Source: Microbacterium hatanonis (GTDB lineage Bacteria; Actinomycetota; Actinomycetes; Actinomycetales; Microbacteriaceae). Taken from it: a DNA stretch of 64,000 nt. This document shows positions 1 to 7,847 of the stretch, piece by piece. The stretch covers positions 1,736,001 through 1,800,000 of the forward strand of contig NZ_VRSV01000001.1 in assembly GCF_008017415.1 (NCBI RefSeq). Direction: 5' to 3'. Position 1 is the stretch's first letter, and each line of letters starts with the position of its first letter. Made by a program: the position numbers and the translations under genes. Below the pieces are notes generated by a model that searched no databases, was not told the DNA's origin, and was given only the letters and a program-made list of their open reading frames with translations.

Positions 1-5
1 CTCCC

Positions 6-36
6 GAAGGGGCGTCCGACGACCGGACGCCCCTTC
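6..36. terminator. Intergenic hairpin terminator
   Basis: A perfect 13-bp inverted repeat (6-18 paired with 24-36, 5-nt loop) lies just beyond the stop of the minus-strand PHP gene. It probably ends that transcript and possibly one arriving from the left. Confidence 0.8.
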
Positions 37-50
37 GTCGTGGGGCGGAG

Positions 51-914
51 TCAGGGGTAGACGGGCGCCGTACCGCTCGCGAGGGCGATGATCTTCGCGA
101 CCTCGGCGTCGGTGGTCGTGTTCTCACCGGGCTGATTCGGCTTGCCGAGACCGTGGTAGTCGCTCGAGCCGGTGACGATGAGGCCGCGGTCGTCGGCGAT
201 GCGCCGGAGCGTCCGGATGCCGGGAGCGAGGTTCTCGCGGTGGCCCAGCTCGAAGCCGGCGAGGCCCGCGTCGAGCATGCGGTCGAGCAGTCGCGACGGG
301 AGGAGCCCCGCGCGACCTGCGGGATGCGCGATGATCGGCACTCCCCCGGCCCCCACCACGAGCGAGACCGCCGTGACCGGATCCGGCGCGTACAACGCCA
401 CGTAGTAGTCGCCCGCCGGACTCAGGATGCCCGCGAACGCCTCGGCGCGGTCGTGCACGAGCCCGCGTGCGACGAGGGCGTCGGCGATGTGCGGGCGACC
501 GACGGTGGCCCCGTCGGAGGTCTGGGCGACGATGTCGTCCCACACCAGGTCGTAGTCCCGTGAGATGCGGTCGGCCATCACCCGCGCGCGGTCGAGCCTC
601 GATGACCGGATGCGATCGGTCATCGCGCGCAGCGACGCCTCGTCGGGATCGAAGAGGTAGGCCAGGAGGTGGACGCTTCGCCATTCGTGTCGAGCGGACA
701 GTTCCATGCCGGGGAGGAACGTCATGCCGAGGGAGGTCGCCGCCTCGGCGGCCTCCGCCCACCCCGACGTCGTGTCGTGGTCGGTCAGCGCCGCGGTCCG
801 CAGCCCGTGGCGGTGGGCGGCCGCCATGACGAGCGCCGGAGCCTCGGTGCCGTCGGAGCACGCGGAATGGAGGTGCAGGTCGCTCGGACCCTCGAACCTG
901 CTCACCGACTCCAC
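51..914 (-). CDS. PHP domain metal-dependent phosphoesterase
   Basis: A 287-residue member of the PHP (polymerase and histidinol phosphatase) family, like YciV/RNase AM-type phosphoesterases, expected to hydrolyse phosphoester bonds with a divalent metal cluster. The metal-binding motifs are in order: DLHLHSACSDG near the N terminus, ALTDHDT, PGMELSA, IIAHPAGR and GSSDYHG. Length is normal for stand-alone PHP proteins. Two GTG starts are possible. I use the one at 914 because TACCCT (922-927) lies 7 nt upstream, as at many leaderless genes here. A GTG at 905, preceded by GGGGGAG, would remove three residues. Substrate is unknown (nucleotide 3',5'-bisphosphate and short RNA are both known in the family). 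Confidence 0.85.
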   Translation of the reverse strand: MESVSRFEGPSDLHLHSACSDGTEAPALVMAAAHRHGLRTAALTDHDTTSGWAEAAEAATSLGMTFLPGMELSARHEWRSVHLLAYLFDPDEASLRAMTDRIRSSRLDRARVMADRISRDYDLVWDDIVAQTSDGATVGRPHIADALVARGLVHDRAEAFAGILSPAGDYYVALYAPDPVTAVSLVVGAGGVPIIAHPAGRAGLLPSRLLDRMLDAGLAGFELGHRENLAPGIRTLRRIADDRGLIVTGSSDYHGLGKPNQPGENTTTDAEVAKIIALASGTAPVYP

Positions 915-921
915 TCCCCCG

Positions 922-927
922 AGGGTA
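922..927 (-). promoter_or_regulatory. -10 hexamer of leaderless PHP gene
   Basis: TACCCT, 7 nt before the GTG at 914. The spacing fits a transcript that begins at the start codon. Confidence 0.5.
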
Positions 928-959
928 GCCGCATCCGCCGATCTCCCAGACTGCTGTCT

Positions 960-965
960 TAGAGT
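960..965 (+). promoter_or_regulatory. -10 hexamer of leaderless EEP gene
   Basis: TAGAGT followed by 6 nt and then GTG at 972. No ribosome binding site is present, so the transcript is probably leaderless. Confidence 0.6.
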
Positions 966-971
966 CACGGG

Positions 972-2003
972 GTGCGTCGCGTCTTGGGGGTCCTCATCGC
1001 GCTGCTCTGCACAGGCGGGGCGGCGGTGCTCACCTGGCCCCAGTTGTTCAAGCTCGAGCGCACCTTCCCGATCGCGCAGATCGTGTCGTTCCGGGGGCCT
1101 CTGGCTGCCGCGTTCGCGGCCCTCGCGATCCTCGCGCTGATCTTTGCGCTGGCGCGCCCGATCCGTGCCCTCGCGCTCACGCTGGCGGCCGTCTCGCTCG
1201 TCGCGGCGGGAGCGAACGCCGGCATCCTGGTCTCCCGCGGCATCGGCACCGACACGCTGCCCGACAAGACCGACACGAGCCTGCGTGTGATGACGTGGAA
1301 CACGGCGGGCTCGGCAACGGCTCCCGAGACGATCGCGCAGATCGCCGTCGCGATGAACGCCGACATCATCACGCTCCCCGAGACGACGATCGACACCGGC
1401 GAGAAGGTGGCGGTCGACATGGGCGATCTCGGCCGGCCCATGTGGGCGCACCACGCCGAGTACGGCGAGTACGGCATCGACGGATGGGACGCCACCTCCA
1501 CGACCGTGCTCATCAGCCCCGAGCTGGGCGATTACTCCGTCATCGAGTCGTCGCAGGACGGCTCGAGCAACACTTCCACCGTCCCGAGCGCCGTCGCCAT
1601 GCCGACCTCCGGCGACGGTCCGATCGTGGTGGCCGCGCACGCGGTGGCACCCCGGCAGTCGTACATGCAGCAATGGCGCGACGACCTGCAGTGGCTCGCC
1701 GACCAGTGCGCCGCCGACAACGTCATCCTCGCGGGCGACTTCAACGCCACGCTCGATCACATGGCGGGGCTCGGCGTCGACGGTGGGGCTCTCGGTCGAT
1801 GCCACGACGCCGCCGCCGACACCGGCAACGGCGGAGTCGGCACCTGGACGACGGAGTTCCCCGCACTCTTCGGCGCCCCGATCGACCACGTCCTCGTCTC
1901 GCCGAAATGGCGTGTCACGGGTTCCGCGGTGCTGAAGTCCCTCGACTCCTCGGGCAGCGACCATCGTCCGCTCGTCGTCCAGCTCGAGCCCGCCGAGGGA
2001 TGA
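972..2003 (+). CDS. Membrane-anchored endonuclease/exonuclease/phosphatase family protein
   Basis: A 343-residue protein with about three hydrophobic segments in the first 85 residues and an EEP fold facing outward after them. EEP landmarks are MTWNTAG (first strand and Asn), TLPET (metal-binding Glu), ILAGDFNAT (Asp/Asn pair), IDHVLVSP and GSDHRP (catalytic His near the C terminus). These are the residues of the DNase I/exonuclease III/sphingomyelinase superfamily. The anchored actinobacterial form is usually annotated only as a hypothetical phosphodiesterase or nuclease, and the substrate is unknown. It diverges from the PHP gene across a 57-nt gap. Confidence 0.85.
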   Translation: MRRVLGVLIALLCTGGAAVLTWPQLFKLERTFPIAQIVSFRGPLAAAFAALAILALIFALARPIRALALTLAAVSLVAAGANAGILVSRGIGTDTLPDKTDTSLRVMTWNTAGSATAPETIAQIAVAMNADIITLPETTIDTGEKVAVDMGDLGRPMWAHHAEYGEYGIDGWDATSTTVLISPELGDYSVIESSQDGSSNTSTVPSAVAMPTSGDGPIVVAAHAVAPRQSYMQQWRDDLQWLADQCAADNVILAGDFNATLDHMAGLGVDGGALGRCHDAAADTGNGGVGTWTTEFPALFGAPIDHVLVSPKWRVTGSAVLKSLDSSGSDHRPLVVQLEPAEG

Positions 2004-2019
2004 TCCGCCCTCCCGGTGA

Positions 2020-2025
2020 GACACT
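2020..2025 (+). promoter_or_regulatory. Possible -10 hexamer of leaderless pepP
   Basis: GACACT, 6 nt before ATG 2032. A weaker match to TAnnnT but with the same spacing as the other leaderless genes here. Confidence 0.35.
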
Positions 2026-2031
2026 GGGAGT

Positions 2032-3453
2032 ATGAGCGACGCAGGCCAGAACGAGACGACGACGGCGACCGATGACGCACCGGTCGAGACCACGACGAAT
2101 CGGCGGCAGCCCTTCCCGCAGGGGTTCCTCGACTCGATCGCCGAAGGCTGGGCGACGCGCCCCGACAGCGTCCCCGAGCCCCGCGAGCAGGCCGCCTGGG
2201 CGGCCCGCCGCAGGGATGCCGTGTCACGCGCGTTCCCGGGCAAGCGGCTCGTCATCCCGGCCGGCGGTCTGAAGCAGCGCAGCAACGACACCGACTACCC
2301 GTTCCGACCCCACTCCGCGTTCGCCCATCTCACGGGGTGGGAGACAGAGTCCGAGCCCGACTCCGTGCTCGTCTTCGAGCCGCGCGACGGTGGCCACGAG
2401 GTCGTGCTCTACTTCCGTGAACGCGCCGACCGCACGACCCCGGAGTTCTACGCGGACGCCGCGATCGGCGAGTTCTGGATCGGCCCCCGCCCCTCGCTCG
2501 CCGGGGTGTCCGCCGACCTCGGCCTCGCGACCGCGCACCTCGACACGCTCGAGCACGGCGACGACGACGTCATCCTCGGCGACGACGACGATCTGGCACG
2601 GGTCGTCTCCGAGCTGCGGCTCGTCAAGGACGACTGGGAGATCTCGCAGATGCGCCTCGCCGTCGACGTCACCGCGAAGGGGTTCGACGACATCGTCTCC
2701 GACCTCCCCCGCATCGTCGCGCATCCCCGCGGCGAGCGGATCATCGAGGGCGTGTTCCACCAGCGCGCGCGCAGCGACGGCAACACCGAGGGCTACGACA
2801 CCATCGCCGCATCCGGACCGCACGCCTGCTACCTCCACTGGACGCGCAACGACGGCGCGGTGGTACCCGGCGACCTGCTGCTCGTCGACGCCGGCGTCGA
2901 GGTGGACAGCCTCTACACCGCCGACATCACGCGCACCATCCCCGTCGACGGCACGTTCTCGCCCGTTCAGCGGAAGATCTACGAGACGGTGCGCGAGGCC
3001 GCCGATGCGGCGTTCGCCGCCGCGAAGCCCGGCGTGAAGTTCCGCTCCGTCCACGAAGCGGCCATGAAGGTCATCGCTGCGCGCGTGGCCGAGTGGGGTC
3101 TCCTGCCGGTGACGGCCGCTGAAGCGCTCGACCCCCAGCGCGGCGGTCAGCACCGTCGCTACATGGTGCACGGCACGAGCCATCACCTCGGTATCGACGT
3201 GCACGACTGCGCCCAGGCCCGTCGCGACATGTACTACGACGGCGAGCTGGAACCCGGCATGGTGTTCACGATCGAGCCGGGACTCTACTTCCAGGTCGAC
3301 GACCTCACCGTCCCCGAGGAGTACCGGGGCATCGGCGTGCGGATCGAGGACGACATCCTCATGACCGTGGACGGCCCCGAGAACCTCTCTGCGGGAATCC
3401 CCCGCACCGCCGACGAGGTCGAGGAATGGGTGGCCCGCCTCTCGACGCGCTGA
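2032..3453 (+). CDS. pepP: Xaa-Pro aminopeptidase (aminopeptidase P, M24B)
   Basis: A 473-residue cytoplasmic metallopeptidase that removes an N-terminal residue preceding proline. It has the creatinase-type N-terminal domain followed by the pita-bread M24 domain. All five dimetal ligands are visible: Asp in LLVDAGVE (about residue 285), Asp in TADITRT (about 297), His in TSHHLGID (about 384), Glu in TIEPGLY (about 414) and Glu in VRIEDD (about 438). Length is typical of actinobacterial PepP. It lies 28 nt after the EEP gene on the same strand. Its stop is only 3 nt from the stop of the convergent hydrolase gene, with no terminator between. Confidence 0.93.
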   Translation: MSDAGQNETTTATDDAPVETTTNRRQPFPQGFLDSIAEGWATRPDSVPEPREQAAWAARRRDAVSRAFPGKRLVIPAGGLKQRSNDTDYPFRPHSAFAHLTGWETESEPDSVLVFEPRDGGHEVVLYFRERADRTTPEFYADAAIGEFWIGPRPSLAGVSADLGLATAHLDTLEHGDDDVILGDDDDLARVVSELRLVKDDWEISQMRLAVDVTAKGFDDIVSDLPRIVAHPRGERIIEGVFHQRARSDGNTEGYDTIAASGPHACYLHWTRNDGAVVPGDLLLVDAGVEVDSLYTADITRTIPVDGTFSPVQRKIYETVREAADAAFAAAKPGVKFRSVHEAAMKVIAARVAEWGLLPVTAAEALDPQRGGQHRRYMVHGTSHHLGIDVHDCAQARRDMYYDGELEPGMVFTIEPGLYFQVDDLTVPEEYRGIGVRIEDDILMTVDGPENLSAGIPRTADEVEEWVARLSTR

Positions 3454-3456
3454 GCG

Positions 3457-4122
3457 TCAGCCCGCTCGCATCGCCTCGACGACGATCGGGGCGAGGTCGG
3501 CGCCGACCTCGTCGGCGGGGCGCTTGCGGCCCTTGATCTCGAACGAGTGGCCGCCGCCTTCGACCCACAGCAGTCTCGCGTCCCGGCAGGAGGCCACCGC
3601 CGCCTCGAGCTAATCGTGCGGGTCGACGAACGGGTCGTTCGTGCCCTCGATGAAGACCTGCCGCTGCTCGATGTCGGGGAGATGCGCGGTCCGCGCCTTC
3701 GACGGGTCGCCGGGCGGGTGCAGCGGGTAGCCGAGATAGATGAGTCCCGCCGGGGCGATCGTTCCATCGGCCGCCGCCATGGAGGCCATCCGACCGCCGT
3801 ACGACTTGCCGGCCGCCCACACGGGCCCGGGGGCAGCGGCGTCCTCCAGCCAGGCGAAGACCGCCCCCCAGGTGGCGATCGCATGGCCGGCAGGCCCCGG
3901 CATCCGGCGTCCGGCTTCGACGTAGGGGAAGTTGAAGCGGAGCGTCGCGATGCCGGCATCGACGAGCGATCGCGCGAGTCCTTCGAGGAACGGATGCCGG
4001 TGACCGGCCCCCGCGCCGTGTGCGACGGCGATAGTCGCCCACGCGCCCTCGGGCCGCTCCCAGACCGTCGAGACGGTCGCCGGGCCGGCCGGGAGGTCGA
4101 CGGTCAGCGGCCGCTCGCTCAC
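3457..4122 (-). pseudogene. Alpha/beta-family hydrolase interrupted by an in-frame amber codon
   Basis: The frame from GTG 4122 encodes a KANL3/TEX30-type alpha/beta hydrolase: HGAGAGHRHP, nucleophile elbow GKSYGGRM and acid segment EGTNDPF. It stops at TAG (3610-3612) after 170 residues. The same frame continues for 50 more codons to TGA at 3457, encoding LEAAVASCRDARLLWVEGG and then HSFEIKGRKR. That is the normal C terminus with the catalytic His. A single change (CAG to TAG, G to A at 3612 on the plus strand) explains the break, so the product would lack its catalytic His. The start overlaps the upstream stress gene as GTGA. This is either a recent nonsense mutation or a base error. Confidence 0.85.
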
Positions 4123-4742
4123 GCGGGAGGTTCGATCCGCTCCGGCGAGGGCGCACCCTGAGAGGGGGCGGCCGGCGGCAGACGCTCGCCGTAGCGGGGC
4201 GGCTCTTCAGGCTGGGGCGCCACGGGCGTCGGCGCCGGATCGCTCGCCGCCGACGTGTCGGCGGCGGGCGCCGAACCCGGCCCGACGATCTGCCGCGCGC
4301 GGTGAAGGCTCGACGCCGTCACGCACACCTCGTAGCGATCGGCGACGACCTGCATGACCGAGGCGAAATCGCGACGACGACGCACGATGGAGTAGGTGAT
4401 GAGGCTCAGCAGCATGCCGATGGCCACGCCCACGAACATGACGCCCAGGAACGCGCCGATCTGCACCGTGGGCTCGCCGAGCACGAAGATGAACGAGAAC
4501 AGCAGACCGAGCAGGACGCCGTTCACGGCACCCGAGCGCGCCGCCGTCGCGTAGCCGAGCCGGCCGGTCACGCGCTCGATGGAGCGAAGACCCTTGCCGA
4601 CGATCGCGATGTCGCGCGCGGGGACGTCGGCGGCGATCAGCGCCGAGACCGCTTTCTGCGCTCCCTCGTACGTGGGGAAGGACGCCACCTGCTCCCCGAC
4701 TTCTTCGCGACCGGAGGGGACGCGTCCGCCGAGCATGCTCAT
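4119..4742 (-). CDS. General stress protein 17M-like membrane protein
   Basis: A 207-residue protein. The N-terminal domain (VASFPTYEGAQKAVSALIA, then IAIVGKGLRSIERVTGRLGY) matches the general stress protein 17M-like domain. Two hydrophobic helices follow (about residues 75-135), then a Pro/Ala-rich disordered tail with many PxP and EEP steps, presumably cytoplasmic. The family's role is unknown and its name comes from a Bacillus stress protein. The start at 4742 is supported by GAGAAT 6 nt upstream, a leaderless arrangement. The stop overlaps the start of the hydrolase gene, so the two are co-transcribed. Rv1231c-type proteins occupy the same neighbourhood in mycobacteria (from memory). Confidence 0.8.
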   Translation of the reverse strand: MSMLGGRVPSGREEVGEQVASFPTYEGAQKAVSALIAADVPARDIAIVGKGLRSIERVTGRLGYATAARSGAVNGVLLGLLFSFIFVLGEPTVQIGAFLGVMFVGVAIGMLLSLITYSIVRRRRDFASVMQVVADRYEVCVTASSLHRARQIVGPGSAPAADTSAASDPAPTPVAPQPEEPPRYGERLPPAAPSQGAPSPERIEPPA

Positions 4743-4748
4743 GCGTTC

Positions 4749-4754
4749 ATTCTC
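4749..4754 (-). promoter_or_regulatory. -10 hexamer of leaderless 17M-like gene
   Basis: GAGAAT on the minus strand, 6 nt before ATG 4742. Identical in sequence and spacing to the one before the PH-domain gene at 24247. Confidence 0.5.
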
Positions 4755-4794
4755 TCACGCAGCGGCGCGCACCCGATCGGCTGAGGTCGCGGGC

Positions 4795-4800
4795 TACTCT
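4795..4800 (+). promoter_or_regulatory. -10 hexamer of leaderless MgtE-N/CBS gene
   Basis: TACTCT, then 6 nt, then GTG 4807. The GGAGGA between them abuts the start codon, too close to act as a ribosome binding site. Confidence 0.6.
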
Positions 4801-4806
4801 GGAGGA

Positions 4807-6117
4807 GTGAGCACGCAACGAGTCTTCGTCGCTCGCCTCGCGGGCTGCACGGTATTCGATCCTGCCGGTGACCGGCTCGGCAAGGTCCGCGACGTGGTGG
4901 TGATCTACCGGTCGGCCGACCCGCCCAGGGTCGTCGGCCTCGTCGTCGAGATCCCCGGCCGACGACACGTGTTCGTCTCGATCGGGCGCGTGACCTCCAT
5001 CGCCACGGGCCAGGTCATCACGACCGGACTCATCAACGTCCGTCGCTTCCAGCAGCGCGGCGGCGAGGTGCGGGTGATGGCCGAGCTCCTCGGCCGGCGC
5101 GTCTTCCTCGTCGACGGCTCGGGCGACGCGGTCATCGAAGACGTGGCGATCGAGCGCAATCGACTGGGCGACTGGGACGTCGGACAGCTCTTCCTCCGCC
5201 GCCCCAAGACGAGCGCCTCGCCGTTCGCGCGCGGCGCGACGACGTTCGCGTCGTGGTCGGAAGTGCGCGAGCAGCAGGTGCCGGGCGAGTCCCAGTCGGC
5301 GGAGCAGCTCGTTGCGACCTACGCCGACCTCAAACCCGCCGACCTCGCGAACACGCTGCTCGACCTCCCCGGCGACCGCCTCATCGAGGTCGCCGAGGAG
5401 CTCCCCGACAACCGTCTCGCCGACGCCCTCGAAGAGATGCCCGAAGAGGAGCAGGTGCACATCCTCGAGCAGCTCGGAGACGAGCGCGCCGCCGACATCC
5501 TCGACGCGATGGAGCCGGACGACGCCGCCGACCTCCTCGGCCAGCTCCCCGAGGGCCGTCTCGAGCAGCTCCTCGACCTCATGGAGCCCGAGGAGGCCGA
5601 CGACGTCCGGGCCCTCCTGAAGTACAGCCCCGACACGGCCGGCGGTCTCATGACTCCCGAGCCGATCGTGCTGTCCGCCGACGCCACGATCGCGGAGGCC
5701 CTCGCGCTCATCCGCAGGCACGAGCTGCATCCCGCCCTCGCCGCATCCGTGTTCGTCACGCTCCCCCCCTACGAGACCCCCACCGGACGGCTCCTGGGCA
5801 CGGTGCACTTCCAGCGGATGCTGCGCTACCCCCCGCACGAGCGACTCGGCGCGATCATCGACGACACCGTCTCGGCCGTGCCCGCGACAGCGTCGGCGGC
5901 CGAGGTCGCCCGCCTCCTCGCGAGCTACAACCTCGTGTCGCTCCCCGTGGTCGATCAGGCCCACCGGCTCGTCGGCGCGGTGAGCGTCGACGACGTGCTC
6001 GACTACCTTCTGCCCGACGATTGGCGCTCGCACGACAGCGATGATCCGAAGTCGTCGGCCCCCGTCCGGCCGCTCTCGACCACAAGTATTCCGACCGTGC
6101 CCCCGAGGAGGCGATGA
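4807..6117 (+). CDS. PRC-barrel/MgtE-N/CBS protein without a membrane channel
   Basis: A 436-residue protein with two PRC-barrel-like segments (residues 1-150), an Asp/Glu-rich MgtE N-terminal superhelix (about 165-275, with repeated LxxLP-type turns) and a CBS pair (about 280-425). The whole transmembrane domain that makes MgtE a Mg2+ channel is absent, so the protein should be soluble. It looks like a Mg2+- or nucleotide-sensing module with no pore. The same architecture occurs in actinobacteria beside DUF1003 and mrp (Rv1232c type). The GTG start is chosen from the leaderless promoter. Its stop overlaps the DUF1003 start. Annotating it as a Mg2+ transporter would mislead. Confidence 0.85.
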   Translation: MSTQRVFVARLAGCTVFDPAGDRLGKVRDVVVIYRSADPPRVVGLVVEIPGRRHVFVSIGRVTSIATGQVITTGLINVRRFQQRGGEVRVMAELLGRRVFLVDGSGDAVIEDVAIERNRLGDWDVGQLFLRRPKTSASPFARGATTFASWSEVREQQVPGESQSAEQLVATYADLKPADLANTLLDLPGDRLIEVAEELPDNRLADALEEMPEEEQVHILEQLGDERAADILDAMEPDDAADLLGQLPEGRLEQLLDLMEPEEADDVRALLKYSPDTAGGLMTPEPIVLSADATIAEALALIRRHELHPALAASVFVTLPPYETPTGRLLGTVHFQRMLRYPPHERLGAIIDDTVSAVPATASAAEVARLLASYNLVSLPVVDQAHRLVGAVSVDDVLDYLLPDDWRSHDSDDPKSSAPVRPLSTTSIPTVPPRRR

Positions 6118-6641
6118 TGGCCCGCGAGAAGCGTCGCACCGCTCTCGATGCCCCTCGCGCCCGCGGCGGCAAGCTCGGCCGCACCCCGCAGCCGTCGCGC
6201 GACCGTTTCGGCAAGTTCTCCGAGGCGTTCGCCCGGGCGATGGGCACCTCGGGGTTCTTGATCGGAATGACGGTCTTCGTGGTCGTCTGGCTGACGTGGA
6301 ACTCCACCGCTCCCGTGGAGTGGCAGTTCGACCCGGTCGCGACGAACTTCACCCTGCTCACGCTGATCCTCTCGCTCCAGGCCTCCTACGCCGCGCCCCT
6401 CATCCTGCTCGCGCAGAACCGACAGGACGACCGCGACCGGGTGCAGATCGAGCAGGACCGCCAGCGAGCCGAGCGCAACCTCGAGAACACCGAGTACCTC
6501 GCTCGCGAGGTCGTGGCGCTGCGTATGGCGGTGCGCGAATCGACCGACGAGGTCGTCACCCGCGAGGTGCTGCGCGCCGAGCTCAAGAGCCTGCTGAAGA
6601 AGCTCGATCGACGCGACGACCGCGAGTCGACCGCCACGTGA
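6114..6641 (+). CDS. DUF1003 family membrane protein
   Basis: A 175-residue protein. After a basic N terminus, RFGKFSEAFARAMGT and the two closely spaced membrane helices (about residues 45-110) are characteristic of DUF1003. A charged helical tail (about 105-170) probably forms a cytoplasmic coiled coil. Function is unknown. ATG 6114 overlaps the upstream stop as ATGA, and a second ATG follows at 6117. Its own stop overlaps the mrp GTG, so the three genes are translationally coupled. Pairing with an MgtE-N/CBS protein suggests a divalent-cation or membrane-stress role, but that is inference. Confidence 0.85.
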   Translation: MMAREKRRTALDAPRARGGKLGRTPQPSRDRFGKFSEAFARAMGTSGFLIGMTVFVVVWLTWNSTAPVEWQFDPVATNFTLLTLILSLQASYAAPLILLAQNRQDDRDRVQIEQDRQRAERNLENTEYLAREVVALRMAVRESTDEVVTREVLRAELKSLLKKLDRRDDRESTAT

Positions 6642-7792
6642 CCGACGCCGCACTAACCGACGCGGTGCGTTCGGCCGTCGCCGGCGTCGTCGACCCCGAA
6701 CTGCGCCGCCCCCTGGGCGAGCTCGACATGCTGCGCGAGATCCGCGTGGAGGGCGGCCTCGCTCGCGTGGGCATCGCGCTGACGATCGTGGGCTGCCCGG
6801 CCGCCGACAGGATCGAGCGCGAGGTTCGAGCCGCCGCGGCGGGAGTCGACGGCATCGGGTCGGTCGACGTCGAGCTCGGTGTGATGAGCCCGGACGAGCG
6901 TAGGGCGCTGACCGAGAAGCTCCGGAACGGCAGACCCGCACGCCAGATGCCGTTCGGCCCCGACTCGCTGACGCGTGTGATCGCCGTCACGAGCGGCAAG
7001 GGCGGTGTCGGCAAGTCGACGATGACGGCGAACCTGGCCGTGGCGCTGGCCCGCCGCGGGCTGCGCGTGGGGCTCATCGACGCCGACGTGCACGGATTCT
7101 CGATCCCCGCCCTGCTCGGACTCGTCGACGACGACGGCCTGCCCCCGGCACCGACCCGCATCGACGACCTCATGCTGCCGCCGGTGGCGTACGACGTGAA
7201 GGTCATCTCTATCGGCATGTTCCTCCGCCGTCCCGGCGAGGACGCCGCCGGCGCCGTGGCATGGCGAGGGCCCATGCTTCACCGCACGGTGCAGCAGTTC
7301 CTGACCGACGTCTTCTTCGGCGACCTCGACGTCCTCCTCCTCGACATGCCGCCCGGAACCGGCGACGTCGCGATCTCCGTCGGACAGCTCCTCCCCCACG
7401 CCGAGGTGCTCGTGGTCACCACGCCCCAGTCGGCAGCATCCGACGTCGCCGTCCGCAGCGGGCTCGTCGCCCGCCAGACCGGGCAGCGGATCATCGGCGT
7501 CGTCGAGACCATGTCGGCGATGACCCTCCCCGACGGCAGCACGCTCGACCTGTTCGGCGCCGGGGGCGGCTCGGAAGTCGCGAAAGCGCTCTCGGCGGCG
7601 GGCGACGCCGTCCCCCTGCTCGGCACGGTGCCGTTGAGCCCGGCGCTGCGAACGGGCGGCGACGCCGGAGTCCCCGTGGTCGTCGCCGACCCCGCCGACC
7701 CCGCTGCTCGCGCCATCGTCGCCGTGGCCGCGACGCTCGCCGGCCAGGGTCGAGGCCTCGCCGGTCGCAGCCTGCCGTTCACTCCCCGCTGA
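6638..7792 (+). CDS. mrp: Mrp/ApbC-family Fe-S cluster carrier ATPase
   Basis: A 384-residue cytoplasmic P-loop protein that binds and transfers Fe-S clusters to apo-proteins. It has an N-terminal MIP18/DUF59 domain (about residues 1-85), then the deviant Walker A loop TSGKGGVGKST at about 118, switch region IDADVHGFSIPALLG, and the DMPPGTGD motif typical of Mrp/NBP35. The CxxC metal-binding motif of bacterial ApbC is not evident, as in several actinobacterial homologues. The start is GTG 6638, overlapping the DUF1003 stop by 4 nt (GTGA). Length matches mycobacterial Mrp. Confidence 0.92.
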   Translation: MTDAALTDAVRSAVAGVVDPELRRPLGELDMLREIRVEGGLARVGIALTIVGCPAADRIEREVRAAAAGVDGIGSVDVELGVMSPDERRALTEKLRNGRPARQMPFGPDSLTRVIAVTSGKGGVGKSTMTANLAVALARRGLRVGLIDADVHGFSIPALLGLVDDDGLPPAPTRIDDLMLPPVAYDVKVISIGMFLRRPGEDAAGAVAWRGPMLHRTVQQFLTDVFFGDLDVLLLDMPPGTGDVAISVGQLLPHAEVLVVTTPQSAASDVAVRSGLVARQTGQRIIGVVETMSAMTLPDGSTLDLFGAGGGSEVAKALSAAGDAVPLLGTVPLSPALRTGGDAGVPVVVADPADPAARAIVAVAATLAGQGRGLAGRSLPFTPR

Positions 7793-7847
7793 CCGGGCGA
7801 CCGGTCGGAGCCCGGTAGCCTGACGCCATCCGAGGGAAGGATGCCGC

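Noticed and set aside
915-2291. N-terminal extension of the PHP gene to a 746-residue protein
   Set aside because: The extra 460 residues run antisense through the EEP gene and have no domain. A promoter and start at 914 explain the gene.
4579-4806. Upstream extension of the MgtE-N/CBS gene
   Set aside because: It would overlap the 17M-like gene antisense. TACTCT and GTG 4807 give a better start, and the PRC-barrel begins right there.
4807-6117. Complete MgtE magnesium transporter
   Set aside because: No transmembrane domain is encoded. The frame ends after the CBS pair and a short tail.
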